DNA of 64,000 bases from Apoderus coryli (GCA_911728435.2 OU452201.1:25234001-25298000); one strand, 5' to 3'; shown: positions 36,301-51,300, numbered from the stretch's first letter. The notes: generated by a model from the sequence alone, not told the origin. Numbers and translations: made by a program.

Positions 36301-39300
36301 GGTACAACGTATGTACCAGTATGCCGGTAAGAACAAAATATAAAACGAATCATGTTTCTTATTAAACCAGATTTATTACAAAAAAAAGAATAAGTTACAA
36401 AAAAAGCAATATTTAGTATTTGTGGTACTCCTGAAAACAACTTTTTTCTTTGCCGAGACATAAGGGTACCTTGCATATGGTACAGGACCATTCAGTACGA
36501 ACTTGGTGTGCTCTTGTACTGCACCTAGCACATCGTCTTCTAGTGGAGCGGGCTGGTTGATGATCAGCTGATGTGAACCTTATTTCATTGGGAATGCATC
36601 GTGTTTTCTTCTTTTCAGGTTCGCTGTTAGTGGAGCATCGTAATATAGAATTAACCTCAACGTATCTCTCTGCAACTAGCCCATGCACAACTTTACGGCG
36701 AAAGTCCTTTAGGGTTATTTTAGGAAGACCTCTCAATTTGTACAGAATGTAAGCATTAACAACGCAACAATCGATGAAATGGAAGGAAATCCTCATCCAC
36801 CACTTTTTACTTTTTCTATCAATTTCATACGTAGTTTTCAATTGATCAAACCTGTCTACAAAATTCATGTTCTTATTATAATCTATCAGAATGGTCGGAC
36901 AAGTCACATCCTTTTTTGACCCATCCTTTTGCTTTCTTTGTACGGTACTGGTCTCTCTTGGATTGTGGTAATTGCTCAAAAAATTAACGATCCTTTTATC
37001 ATTCCACTTAAAAAAGCTGATTCCGTCATTACTTGTTGAATATAAATAATCTCCTTGCTTGAGACTCTTTCCTGGGATTCTGGGAAGATATTTTCGGTTC
37101 GCAATCACTGTACCGCAACAGAAAATTTGTCTCTCTTTTAAGGCGATTAGCAAGTCATAAGAATTGAAGAAATTGTCAAAGAATAGCAAATGGTTTTTGT
37201 TTTCAAGGCCTTCGGTAAGTCTAAGGACGACTTTTCCTCCCAGGGATTGCTCAACGTAATCCTCGCTTTTTCCGGTATACAAATCAAAATCATACATGTA
37301 AGCGTGTTCGTCTGCGAGTGTCCAAACTTTATAACCTCGTTTCTTAGGTTTTTTCGGTAAATATTGTTTCATGGTACTGCGTCCTTTATATTTTATCATG
37401 GATTCATCAATAGCGATAGATTTGGAAACGAAGTAATATTTTTTTAAATTGACTTTCAGTTTTTCGAGAAAGGGTCTGATTTTGTAAATTTTGTCAAAAT
37501 CTGGTTCTCCTTTTTTAGGCATTTGTTGATTGTTATTTAAATGAATATGATCAAGAAGCCACCCAAATCTATTTACGGGCATGAATTGAGAAATGTATTC
37601 GTCATGCAGGTCTTCCTCATTGGACCAATAATCTCTATAACTTGGTAATGGCTTAATTCCCATTAGCAGATTAAGTCCAAGAAAGCATTTTATTTCTTTT
37701 ACAGTAGTAGGATTATATTTTTATTTATTCGTTGATATTCCTGTTGCGCATATAAGTTCGTCTGGAATGTCATATCTTCCAACATTTCATTGGAAATAAA
37801 CAAATTGAAAAAAAAGTAAGGATTCAACAAAGCTTCATCTTTTTCAAGCACTTCTTGGCATAAACCAGATTTCTCAGTAAACGGCAAAACTGTCGCAATA
37901 TTTACCACATTTCCTTCTGACCATGAAACTACGGGACCTTTTTTATTTTCATTCATCTGTGTGTTGTGATTTACCTACCTTGATAAAGGAATATCATCAT
38001 CACTAAAGTCATCATCAGGTAATAACTGTAAATTTATATTTTGAGGTTGAAAATCTACGTCGATTTCGTCGTCATCCGACTCATTCAAGTCGATGGATTC
38101 AGCATCACTTGGGATTCCAATTGTTTCCAACTCATCAAATAGCTGTTCTGTTGTCATACTCACCAATTTATCATAATAACGTGGTGAACTCATTTTCTCT
38201 TTTGAAACCGCAACACCTGAAAATTTCAACTTTGTTGAATATTACTGCATAGTGGTACGATTTCCGGATCGGATATTAGTGTCAAAATATACCAAAAAAG
38301 AATTAAGACTACGAAAAACATTTTTTCTAATAAGAACACAAACAACAACGAACTAAAATATTCAAAAAACAACATTACAATACTTACCATTTGAAAAATA
38401 AACGTTCAAGAAATGTCAAGTATGCAAACACTCGCTTTTTCAGATATAATGTTGCACCGGACAAGTTCAAACAGATATTGTTCCAAAAAAACTAATCAAA
38501 TAGTTACCTTACACCCTACGCAGGTGGGGAGAGATGTGGTATAATAACGGTGCCGCTGTGCTTTACAGTACAGAAGTTTGTTTAGGTGGTACACTTTATG
38601 CACCCGTGTGCCGCAACTTAGTATTTTCATGTGGTATAATTTTTATACCCATGTGCCGGAAAGAGATAAACGAAACGTTGGCTAAAGTTTAGACTTTTGT
38701 TTATTTTTGTCCTATACCGACAATTCATGTTTCGAGAAATTATTGCTTAAGGACACAATTAACCGAAGATTGGTTAAAAATATAAAAATATGTAGTAAAA
38801 ATAAGCATATTATTCATGAACGTTAAATTTGTCACAACGTCTGTTGTTAGGTCGGTAAGGAATTTAACATTTTATTGACTAGAGTTAAAGTTTTCAAATT
38901 CTGTATAAAAATTGCATCAAAAATAGCTTCAATATTATACAAATTATGGTTCTTTTAATGTATAGAAACGACAAATGCAGCATTTTGAAACCATTAAATT
39001 GAGCCTCGAAAATCGAAGTTATTTTATTTCTACCGTTTTAATAGTATTTATCTTTGCTATTTCTATTAAAAAAAAAGCAAGTGAAAAATTAAAGCAATGA
39101 AATTCTTGAAATGGTTTTTTTTTTGTTATTTTTGACCAATGTGAATGACACTCCTATAATAAAATAAACCAATAACGTCGATGTCAACAAAATCAATATC
39201 TGATATAATTGAATATATGAATGAATCCATGATGAAAAATTATTATACATGATTCGGGATGCCCAATCCCATAATAATTAAAGCATCTTGTGTGCTAACT

Positions 39301-42300
39301 AAGTTTAACAAAACATCAAGACCTTATCATTATATGTTATTAATTTTTAAGTGAAATTGAAACATTGAATGTGTAGAAAAACACTGTTGAAAATATAATA
39401 TTAGGAAACTAAAACTTTCAACATTATGATTTTGCATTATAGTTTTTAGTATTACTTTATTCTCTTTTTCTTCTTCTCAAAGTGATTACTCAGGTCCGGT
39501 TATACCGGAAGTTGATAGCAAATTTCGTATTTCAAATGGAACAGCGTATATATTATTATATTTTTGGATTCGCCATCAATTTTGGAGTATTTTCTTTTAA
39601 CACCTCCCTATACCTATATTCAACTGTTGGATGACTAATTTATTTTGAATATTTTTGGTCCAAAACAGGTCTCCGGAAAATATTTGCCATATTTGCATAG
39701 ACAGAATCTTGAATTTTGGAAGGTAATTCAATAACATCTTAAGAATATCTACTGTCTTCAGAGATTGACGCACTTGGTTATAGGGTGGTTAATTCTCTCA
39801 AATGGCACACCTTGCATATTATCAAATATTCTGAAATACACTCAAATTGTCTTCAAATGATGATGATTTCAGAAATAAAAACAAGGTTGTATAAAAATTT
39901 AGAAACATTTTTGTTTGTTCATAATTCGACACATATTTTGTGGAGCAGACGTTTTTAATTTCCGGATATATCTCACTCCTCTTCGTAATGGATTACTATA
40001 GAATATAAACTTGTTTTAATTTTCTTAAAATTGTATATTTTACCATTTTTCGTAAATTTTATTAAAAAAACGATTTTCTTTTCAGAGATCCGTGTATAAC
40101 TTTAGTGGTACTGAAAGACAAAGAGGTCAGTATGCAATTACAAAAACACCAAGTACAGACATTTCCACATGGGTATGTAAAACCATATATCATTAATACC
40201 GTACATTGTATTGAAAGTAATCTGTTAGCATCTCATAAAATATTAATGTTTTATTGTGTTATTTCAGACGTGGTACAGTTATCCGGATTTAATTCGTGCT
40301 TGGGAATTATTTATAAATGCTGCCGATGATATGAAACATAGCCCAGGTTTTTTGCACGATCTGGTAGATGTGACCAGGCAGGTTCTTCAACAGAATGGCG
40401 ACTTATATTACAATCTCTTGGTAGCGACATTTTTAAGTCGCGACAATCTTGTTTTTCAGTAAGTTATAGGATGGTTTTTAAACAATAGGCATCTGTGTTG
40501 AATTGCAACTAACTATACAGGGTAATTCACATTCGAGGGCTATCACTGAGTCGTAAACGGTAAAAGTTGCAGGGTTAGTTTCATAATTTTTTGAACAATA
40601 ATATGCCATCATAGAAGATGAAACTAAAAATTTTGCGTAAAAACTTAAATTTGTTAGTTTCTTTTTAATTTTAATGGAATTAATTATAATGGCTAAAAAA
40701 ACAATTTCTACGTTCTCAAACTAACTATTTATATTTTTGTTCTATTACATAAATATTTGATTTTCCACTGATAATTAAATGGAAATAATTCATGCTTATT
40801 TTTGCAATTAATTATAAGCAAGATGTAATTAATAGTTTTTTCTTCTTCTTTGCAATAATAAGTGTGTTTGTAAAAATAAGGCATCTATGCTTCAAATCAG
40901 AGAGTAAAGCTTAATATCACTTACAATTGATAGTTGCTTTGAGAAGGTTTTGCTTTGACATACATTTTTAAATAACTAGGAGACAAAATTCAAAATTTCA
41001 GATGTTTTGAAATATTTTAAATTTCATGAAAGAAAGTATTATTCTTATAACAAATATTAATGTACACAAATTAATCTTTGCGTATAGCATTAGTTCATAA
41101 AATGTCATAATTTTGCCAATTTTAAAGAACCCATTTTCGTTTGCATTTTTCCGAAAGCTACCTGATCTATTCCGTTCTAGCGGTTCTAGCTACCCATCTC
41201 TTTTGCATACGCTTAAGTAATCATAATCGCATAGGAAATATAGGCAATCGCAATATAGAGTTCCGATTGCATGTTAAATAGTTTTTTTTTTCTGTAGTAC
41301 TGTAAGTACTAGTACCATTTAAAATAACTTTTGAACAATAAAGTCAATTTTGTGGTGCAGACTTCGAGTTTATTTTGGAATTTAATCCACACCACTTTGA
41401 GAAAAATATAAATAATCTTCTCCACTTGTAATATTTAGATAGCAAACGTTACTATAACTTTTTTTTTTACTTCATTTAAAGTATATTTACTTTAATGAAA
41501 AAAAAGAAAGAAGTTAGAGTTTTTACAATGATGTTATTAAAAAAGATAAAATAAATTATTGAGTATAAATCATAAAACTAAAGTGTTTTAGTTTTATGAT
41601 TTGTTACGATCTGAATTTTGACCCAAGACTTTTCTACTACACAAGATTATCTCTACGTTTATTTAAAATAAAAGTCAGTACTTACAGAATGTTCATATAA
41701 TCATTTGGTTATCGAATGGTTGGATAACTAACAATATTTACCTAACTATTATTAAAATCTATCTTCACTCTAACACGGAAATGTCCATACTTAAATATAT
41801 CTGAAAATAAACACCAAATAATTATAAATTTATAGTAAAAACCAATTGTAGATGAAATGTACTCTCACCTGCTCTCTTTCAAAGAGAAAACTATAATGAT
41901 TTTCCCAGTCTGTGTTTATAAACAGTTGACATATTGTCTTGGATACTCTGTGTATTTTGTTACGCTATTTCTTCGTTAACTTGTCTTCTGTTATATGTTT
42001 TATCCTTGTAAATACTTTGTTTCATTATATCTAAAAATAAAAATAAAGGTAAGAAGTGGATTAAAGTTTATTAATTAGCTGAATTCTTGGTGGGCATTTG
42101 ATTGTTGTTGTTATTCTGGACCACTATTCAGTTTGTTTACTAGTGTATTCTAACCGAACAATTTTGTACTTAATATCATACGATACTTACCCAAAATAGA
42201 TATTCTAGATTACGATGTTGCCTCTGTTATTTTCTCTGTTGTGTAATTCTTATTATTTCGTAACAGGTAGTTTACATTCACGTAATATTAGCTTGTGAAA

Positions 42301-45300
42301 TATAAACAAACCGAATGCCATTTATTTTAGGCTCGTGTAGCTTCGGGTATTGAATCGGTCCTGCTGTCTGCGTTGACAACTCGTGCGACTGCGTATTATT
42401 GATGACTCCATGTGCGTGCCTGATGTGAGATATAAAAGGGTTATGCTTGTTTGATATTTATATTATTTCATTACAGATATATTCTATTTTACTTACCTTA
42501 TCGATTCCCATTCATTTATTTCATGTTAATTATTTTATATAATCATTCGTAATTAACCAGTTGTGTGACTGGATGGTTGTTCTTTTGTGGAATCTCTGAT
42601 GACGTCATGTACTTGCCTGTTCTTGGAAACGCTGGTGGTACTTTCCCAGGAAGTTAGAGAAAAGACATTCGTTTGACGTGTGTCATTTTTAATTTTGATC
42701 GGTAATGATCTGACATTTTTCCTTCCTGTTTTGGTGTGCTTGAATGACATCAAATTATTGTTCAATTTTCCAAATATATTTTCAATGGTATCTTGAACCA
42801 TCCGAAAGGGATTTACATATTTTGGAAAACTATCGGACCTGTCCGTATAATTGGTGCGAGAAGACGTTGTGGTGCACGGAAAATTTTGTTGGACAGGAGT
42901 CCTAGGCCTTCAAGGGCGATATAAGAAACCTTAAAACAGCACGTTGGTAGCTATAGGAGTGGAATGTAAGGAGTAGTTTTCTGAATTTAATAGGAACTTG
43001 GAGGTGGCGGAGCCCTGTAAAGGTATGTAGTAATTACTTTTGGTTATGTCTTGTCAGTAGGCTTATTTGGTTGAATTTCTTGTTCATTTATATATTCCTT
43101 AATGCTTATACGCACGTTTTCTGCTTTAGGGTTGTCCGGCTTTATTAATTTGGAGCCTTTATCTGGTTATGGTATTTTCCCTGCGTGTTTGGCATTGACG
43201 CCAAGTAGTTTTGCTGCTGTAGTGCGACCGTTAGAGTGGTTGTATTGTTGCTTTGTGTGGCTGGATGAAGTTTGTTTTGACCGCTCGCGTAAACACGTAA
43301 CATTTTCTGCGGCCGATAGCGAAGGATCCGTACAATGTACAAGATAAGATAGCTTTTCATTTTATTATCAATAATAATCATATTTCGTTCTACATAAATT
43401 CAATACATTAATTTCCTCCGACTGTATCAGCGCTAATAAGTACTGTCACATTGCTTGAAGCAATAAGTTTTTTTAATAATTTTCATTTTATTATCAATAA
43501 CAATAATATTACGTTCTACATAAATCTAGATACTGAGTGCTGATAAGTACTGTAACATCTCTTGGTGAGATAAGTATTTTGAACATTGTTTTTTTTAATT
43601 TTTCAATTTATTTGTTTGGTATTGACGGTGATTAATATGAATTGTTTGATGACTAGTGGTAGGTAGTAAGTATCAGCTAGAACTTTAAGATTTGATGTAC
43701 TGTAAGTAGTTTAAGTAGTTTTTAAGTGTATTGATTTTCATTAAAACCACTTCTGCCTCGAACCTCTGAATTTTATTTGCAGTACCTACCAAATCAACCG
43801 AAATCTCGTCCCCCTCTGATTAATCTCAAGTTCTGAGCTAGCTGGTAATAGATTTACAATTTTCATTTTGAGAGAAGCATCTACCTCCTTCTTAGAAAAG
43901 ATGTTTAGAGAACAATTTATTTATTAGCTTTGCGCATCGAGTATCTTTTTATGTTAAAACGGCTGAAAAGTATTGATACAAAAAATAATTAATATTAACT
44001 AGGGTACTTACATGTTTCACCTCAAATATGAAAAGTATAATTCATAAAACTAAAATTCTATTTTGTCTTCAAAATTCAATTTCGGAGCCAACGAAAAAAT
44101 ATGAAATTAATTCACTTTTTAATAATATCATTTGTCAAAATTTTAAAAAAATATATTTGCTTTAGTACAATGAATATGTTGTTTTCTTCAAGTATATTCA
44201 AATATAGGTAAAAATGTTTAAAACATTCTACTATATATCTGGTGAGCTATATTGGCCCCTTAAAATATAATCTATTTCCTATGCGATTACAACTACATAC
44301 TTATGCGTACGCATAAAATATGGATAGCTAGAACCGTTTATGGAATGGAACAGATGAAGCAGCTTTCCATTTCCTTTGCGAGTTTGGCAACGAGTAGTCG
44401 TAACTGTATAGGAAACGGAAAAATGCTTACGGTTTACGAGATCATAGATCATAGTTGTTAGTAGATCGTCTACTGAACCAGAGAGTGTGAAACTGTTCAC
44501 CTAACACTTAATTTTATTAAACTCAAAGCTGTCAACACAGTGGTGGAAGTAAATCTTTACTGTCAATAGACTGTTCTTAAGCATAGTTGATCAATTTTGT
44601 GCAGCAGATGCTTATCGCATCTACCTTAGAGAATCTTTCCTTAAGGAAAGTAGTACATAGGCCATAATTCCATCCCCAGACCTTCCAGCAAATCAAATTA
44701 GTTAAACCATGACTTTAGTTAAAATTCAAGCTGTATTTGGCCGACCAAGATGAGATCTTAAAATTTTTAATTCGGCCATTAAAACATATTTTTGGCAGCG
44801 ATTGCGAAACATCAAATTAGTTGATCAAAAAGTGCTATAATCTTAAAAAAGCTTAGCTTAACCGGGTTCTAATCTAACAATTAACGACGAAGTGGTTTTT
44901 GTTACAATGGAAGTAATTTTAGGTATGTGGCTGAATTTATTCTAGAACAGTAGTGTATTTTCAACCTTAACAGCTAAAACAATAGTACATTCATCACATG
45001 AATACCATCTTTGTAGATTACGCATTAGCGGAGAAATAAAAAAAAACTATTTGAAAAATGTAATAAAAATTAATTATAAAACTATAATAATTATAATTAG
45101 TATTTAAAAAATAATTGTATTAAGTTCTGATATAGCCTAAAAACGCTTTTGAGGATATCGAGGAGCCCTTCCTCCGGCTATGGAGACTACTCGCAAACCT
45201 CATCACCATCGTGGTTACGCATATGTCAGCTGCAGTGTAATTTAAGATATATTAAGCAAAATAGATTATGCAAATAAATGTTGTTAGCTTTTGGAGTAGA

Positions 45301-48300
45301 ATTCGTAGTTTCGCAGTAAATACATTAAGTAAATGCATAAGAGAACATGTTGATTCTTAATAAGAGCTTATATACAAATAGTACATTTTTTTCAGAATAT
45401 CTGCCAAAATTTTTAAAGAAATTCTCCTAGATGCGGAAGCAATTCTTGCCACAAACGAGGCTTTTCTATTAGGTAATTGGATCAAGTCTGCAAAGGAATG
45501 CGCAAACAGTTCAGAGGTTAATAATTGTTTAACTAATTGGTCAGCTTATAGGAAATAGAGTAATTGAACTACTTCGCGACGTTTTTCTAAATTTATTAGC
45601 TTCGTCAGGCTAACTAATTATCATGTAAAACACGTATCTAAATGTAAAACTATCAAACAAAATTTAAAAAAATTAATATAGTTAGTATACAAAAGTATAT
45701 TCTATAATACCAAAAGATATATTAACTACGTTGAGTGATAAAAGTAAAATATCGTTTGACGCATTGAGAATTTGTTTGTTTAATGTATTTTTATAAATAT
45801 ATTATTTTTTTTAAAAAGATTTGAGACTTGTATATTTTTTAAACAAAGTACAAGCAAAGCACATAAATAATTGAGGTTTACAATTTGAAGTATTCCTATG
45901 TTAAAACGATATCTGTGATTTGTTATGGGGGATTGTCGTAATTCCTCCTCATCCTGGTTACGCCTATGACCCCTGAAGAATTTAAGATATGTTTAGCAAA
46001 ATATATTATGCAAATATTGGTTTAGCTTTTGGAATAAAACGTCTACAAGAAGATGAATGTGTTTTGCTTCAAGGCCTATATCCAACCAAACTACAATTTT
46101 ATAGAATAAAGTAAAAAACGTTTATAGAATTTCTATTTGCTTTTCTGAAGTTGGTTTGATGTTTGATACAGGTTGTCAATGTACAACGCTTCGTCTACGG
46201 CAAATTCCTCAACAAAAAATAAGCCAATCGAGATAAATACACCTATATCTAATATTGCTTCGGTTTGCTTCTACAGGGCGCTAATTTTATCAAATTAATA
46301 TCGGTTTTTTGGAATAATTTCTAAACGTCTTTATCGATATTCACTAATTTTGGAATTAAGAATTATTACTATCATTGGCGTGTTTTGAGGTAAATGCGAT
46401 CTTTTGTTAATGTCTATAAATATTAAAAAGGGACGTGATTCGTAAAAGCAGTTTGTATTTTTATTGCCCCCTGTACAAATGACTAATTATTTCTCTGAAA
46501 GTAGCTGATTTTATTTTAAAACTTTTCTGTGTCTTGTAAAATTTGCGCTGGACATATTGTTTCTGTACAAAAAAAAATATTTACAATACCTGAAATTGAT
46601 CATTGATGTTTATTCGGAACCAAAAAAAAACTTAAAAAGTAATTCTAACTACTACTAACTATGATTATAACAAATGTTCGAAATGTTTATCATGTTCCTG
46701 AAAATATAAATTGATATTTTCAAAAAATTAAACTGCACTTGGGGCATCGTGTCAGGTGTGGTTTTAAAATAATCTGCAGCGTTGATACTTCTTTGCAATA
46801 ATTCAGTTTCCGTGTCATGGGAGAAGCATACACTTTTAATTTAAGAGCTCCCCATAGGAACAAGTCTAGAGGCGTTAAGTTGGGTGATGTTGCTGGCCAA
46901 TTTGCGGGTGCATCATTGCCTCTTCCGATCTATCTATTAAGCTATGTTTAATTTAGAAATCTGCGAACGTTGATACTATGGCGCTCCGTCGAGCATAAAC
47001 CACATTTCAGTAAGAAGTTGTAAGGAAAGATCGTCCAATAAATTGGGAAAAGTGTTTTGCAAGAAGAGTTGATAGTTATCCCCATTTACCGATTTGGCAT
47101 CACAACTGGTCCAATAATGAAATTGTCAATCATACCTGCCCAAACATGAATTATAAATTCATGGTGAACATGTTTCTCTCCAAAGGAATGAGGATTTTCA
47201 GTGCTCTACACATATTCGTTATGTACATATCTAATTTTCGATCTCCTGAACGCAGCTTCATGTGTGAATAAAATTTCCTGATAAAAGTTTGCATTTGGTA
47301 TTCTCATTGTCTCGATGAAACGGCAAAACATCAGCAGACTTTCAGGGTCCATTCAAAAAAGATTTTGCACTTGTTGGACATGATACGGATGGAGTAACTG
47401 CTCTCGTAGAATGTTGTTAATGGTACTTTTGGAAACCTCCAATCGGAACCCTAAGCATCTACAGTTTAACTTGGGATTATCTTCAATTCTATTTAAAACT
47501 ACCCTTTCAAGTTCAGCCAGTCCTAATTGTACGTTGGCGTCCTTGATTAAGATTATTTCCATGAAAACTATCCCTTTCTCTAAGTTGCCTCTCAATATTC
47601 GTGAAAGTTTGATGGCTAGGAATTCTGCGGTCAGGATATTTTTGACGATAGACTCTGACACTCATACGTCAATTTCTCTCACATAATCCATATACCACAA
47701 CCTTCTCAGCGATAGAATAATGTTCCATTTTAATGAACCAATAATTATATAAGTAAAAGAAGTAAACACTATCGTTATGTCAAATGGACAGAATATTGAT
47801 TTTACTGTTGCGCAGTAAACAAACACAACAACTGAAATAATAATTATAGTCATTTGGACAGGGGGTACCAAAAATACAAACTAGGTATATTTGCCTCGAT
47901 CGGAAAGTTGAGGAATTTGTAGTTAAGCGTTGTACAGTCATTTCATGACACCCTGTATATTTAGACACTTTTATTTAACGAGCCTGAAGAAGATAATAGG
48001 ATTACCAAAACGTAGCGAAGAATATAAACCTTAGCGGTTTCATTATTCTATTCCCAACATTGAGAAAGGAACCCTTTAAGATATTTATATTTGATTCTTC
48101 AGGAGGAACTTCAATTCGAGTATAATGCCAGAAATCAAATTACTCTATGGGGTCCTAATGGAGAAATTATGAATTATGCAAATAAACAATGGTCTGGTAA
48201 GTTAATCTAGGTCTGCAACGTGCTGTGTATACGCGCAAAAACTGCTCGAACATATACAAATAGGTAGCAAAAATCCCAAAACTTTGTATTGACGTGATAT

Positions 48301-51300
48301 TTCGTTGCATCATATAAATCGCTGTTGAAATGATAGCGGAAACAGTACTTTCTCTAGACAGGTGGGACAGGTGCCAAGACTCTTGGTGCACAAAGACGGT
48401 AGTCAAATAAGTGCGAATAGTTGAAAGTTCGACTGACACAGCCTTGTTAATCTGTTCTATTATGACCAGGAGTCGCAGATATATAGCTTGTAACATACAA
48501 ATTCTTTAATCTGAATACTAATTCAACGCACAGCAATTATTAGGCAAAGCGGTGATGACATATTTCGGGATTCACAAGTGTCTATTTTATTCGATTAGTG
48601 CAACTACCAGCAAACATGCACTAGTTCATTGATATGCTGTAAAATAAAGTAAACCACTAAAGGTTGATTACTACGACTCCTTATGGTGCAAACCCTGATC
48701 CTTTAAACTTCCATGATAAATTTGTTGAAATCGAAAACTGTGAAAATCGAATAAGAATAGCAGGTTAAAAATATAAACTAAATTGATATCTTTTGATAAA
48801 TCTTATATTTAGCAAGAGTGACTTTTTAATATAATAATAATAACTTTATTGTCTAACAGGTAGGAATAACCCAATTATAATTCAACAAGCTGCGAAACTG
48901 CTCAATTCTAAATAGATGTGAATTACGTGTATTAAACTGCGGCACGTTAATGCTCACCATTTCCAGGAGATGAGGACAGTCAATTAGATTGTAAACAATT
49001 TTAAATAGAAATATTTGGTAGGAAGTAACACGCCTAGACAATAATGACTAAAAATGAAAGGTTTCTAGTAATGTATTATGGTTACAACCTCTCTCCGGAA
49101 AATATCCATGTGTTTTAAAATGAAGAAACCTGAGAAATTTTCGTTGTACATATTCAAGCTTATCTCTATGAATCTGGTAAATTGGTGACCACACTACAGC
49201 TGCATACTCCAGCCTTGACCTTATTAATAAATTATATGGGATAGTAAGACAATTAATGTTAGTAAAGCAGGTAGACATTTCTTAGATATCTCGTGGATAT
49301 GATCATTAAAAGTTAGTTTATTGTCAAGAATAACTCCCAGATCCCGAGCGCTTGAACACATTTCCCAAGTAAGGTTATTAATGGTATAATCAAATAAAAA
49401 CGACTCGTGATCCTTAGACACTTGCAGTTTTCGATATTTAGAGGTAATCTTATGATTTAATACGCACCAATCGTGCAAGTGTAGAAGATCGGACTGAAGC
49501 TCATGACAGTCCCGCAACTCATCCATTCCGCGAACATTCGAAATTTATTGGAAAAAGACTGAGCAATGTCATTAATGAAAATAGAAAACAGCAGTGGGGC
49601 TAGATTGCTGCCCTGCGGTGCTCCACTAGTGGCAATAAATTCCAAGGACTTAAAACCATTATACTCGACAAACAAATTGCGGTTTTTCAGATATGACGCA
49701 AAGAATCAAATCAAGTCCGAGGAAAACCCAATAGACCTTAGTTTCAACTTGAGAACACCATGAACCAATCTGTCGAAGGCCTTCGAAAAGTCAGTATAAA
49801 TTACATCAACCTGCTTGCTCGAACTTAAGGGCAGGATATGCATCTTGCAAGAACACAGCTAAATTAGTTTCAGTCGATTGCTTTTGGACAAAACTATGCT
49901 GCTCCAATATGATTCGATTCTTTATCTGATGTATTATCTAGTCATATATATACGTCTCCAAGACCCTCGAAAAGCTAGAGAATATGGTTATAGGCCGGTA
50001 ATTTTGTATCAATCAAAAATTGTTTAGCTCACCTGCCTTATGTATGAGATAAACACGTGCGACTTTCCACATTTCGGGAAAAACCTTGAACTGGATCGAC
50101 TTATTGAATAGTATGCAGAGAGGCTCCGCGAAGGCAAATGCACAATCCCTAACAACGAAAGCCGGAATATCATCGCAGCCCGATGTCATCTTGGAGTTTA
50201 GTTTTTTAAAGAATTCAGAATGTCATCATTGTCGAAGTAGTCGATGCGAACCAACTCAGCATCATCACCGGCATTCATAAAATCCACGGGTCCAGAGGAA
50301 ACAACGACACTTTCAAAAAATTCTGCAAATGAGTTAACAATGTTTTCGGGATCCGACAGAACATTACCAGAAGCATCGATCCAGATTATTCGAGGAATCC
50401 TCGATCCAAAGTGATAGAGTTTTGAACGTTGTTTATTTAATTTTTATATAGAGACCTTATTTGGGCTTAACTGGTAACTTTAAGACACTAAATTTGCCAT
50501 AATCGGAAATCGAACCAGTGAGCCTCAATTTTTCCAAGATTTATGTTTGTTTTTAATGTCCTGAATAACATCATGATTGAACCAGATAGGATACAAATAT
50601 TTTCTTTGACGAGTAAATGGTGGAACACACAACATGTCTAAAGTTGAATACAATGTATTAAAGAAGAATCGTATTAAAAGCACCTATCCATATCTTTATG
50701 TTATTATATTATTATAAGTTAGTGAGTTCCGTTTAATGCTAAAAACACACAACTATAGTATCTTTGTCTACACGTGCATAAAATTATGAAAAACTGTCGG
50801 AAAAACGTAGAAGATTTTAATTAAATTCACGTATTTTGTACGCCACAAAAAATATAACACAGAATATGCGGTCAAGGATTTATTATATATGGCCACGTCC
50901 TAATAACATTTTTATGTTTCATTATTTCTATCTATTTTGTATTTTATTTTATGTAAACAGAGCACGACACACCTATTAAATGATCCTCTTTCTGATATTT
51001 TTCCAGGTATTATGTCAGATTTCTTCTATGCCAGATGGAATGTTTTTATAGATGCCATGAATGTTTCTATGCAAGAAAATACTCAATTTAATGAAACAAA
51101 AATCCATCAAGATATGTTTGAATTAGTTGAAGAACCATTTACATTCGATAGGAAAATATATCCAACAATTCCACAAGGTAAATCTATACAGGGTGCTTCA
51201 AAAAGTTGCGGCAATATTTAAGAAGGTGATTTCTCAGGTCATTTAATGAAAAAAAGTTCCGATAAATATATGTCGGGAAAAGCACTGTTTTGTTAACATT

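Larger units (their letters stand above)
35310..38785 (+). mobile_element. 5'-truncated Penelope-like element interrupted by piggyBac
   Basis: An inverted terminal piece at 35310-35373 (reverse complement of 38670-38740) is joined to a GIY-YIG endonuclease reading frame (to 35685), a 3' UTR (35686-36130), and, after the piggyBac, the terminal repeat at 38666-38785. The inverted partial copy of the terminal repeat at the 5' side is characteristic of Penelope-like insertions. The reverse transcriptase is absent. Confidence 0.8.

Noticed and set aside
37957..37978. 22-nt GT...AG interval in the piggyBac transposase read as an intron
   Set aside because: Too short for spliceosomal removal; a frame break is the simpler reading.
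39480..39560. Possible extra NAGLU exon after a T/C-rich tract
   Set aside because: Exons 10 and 11 already join exactly at the conserved LK|RSVYN position; the translation there has no GH89 similarity.
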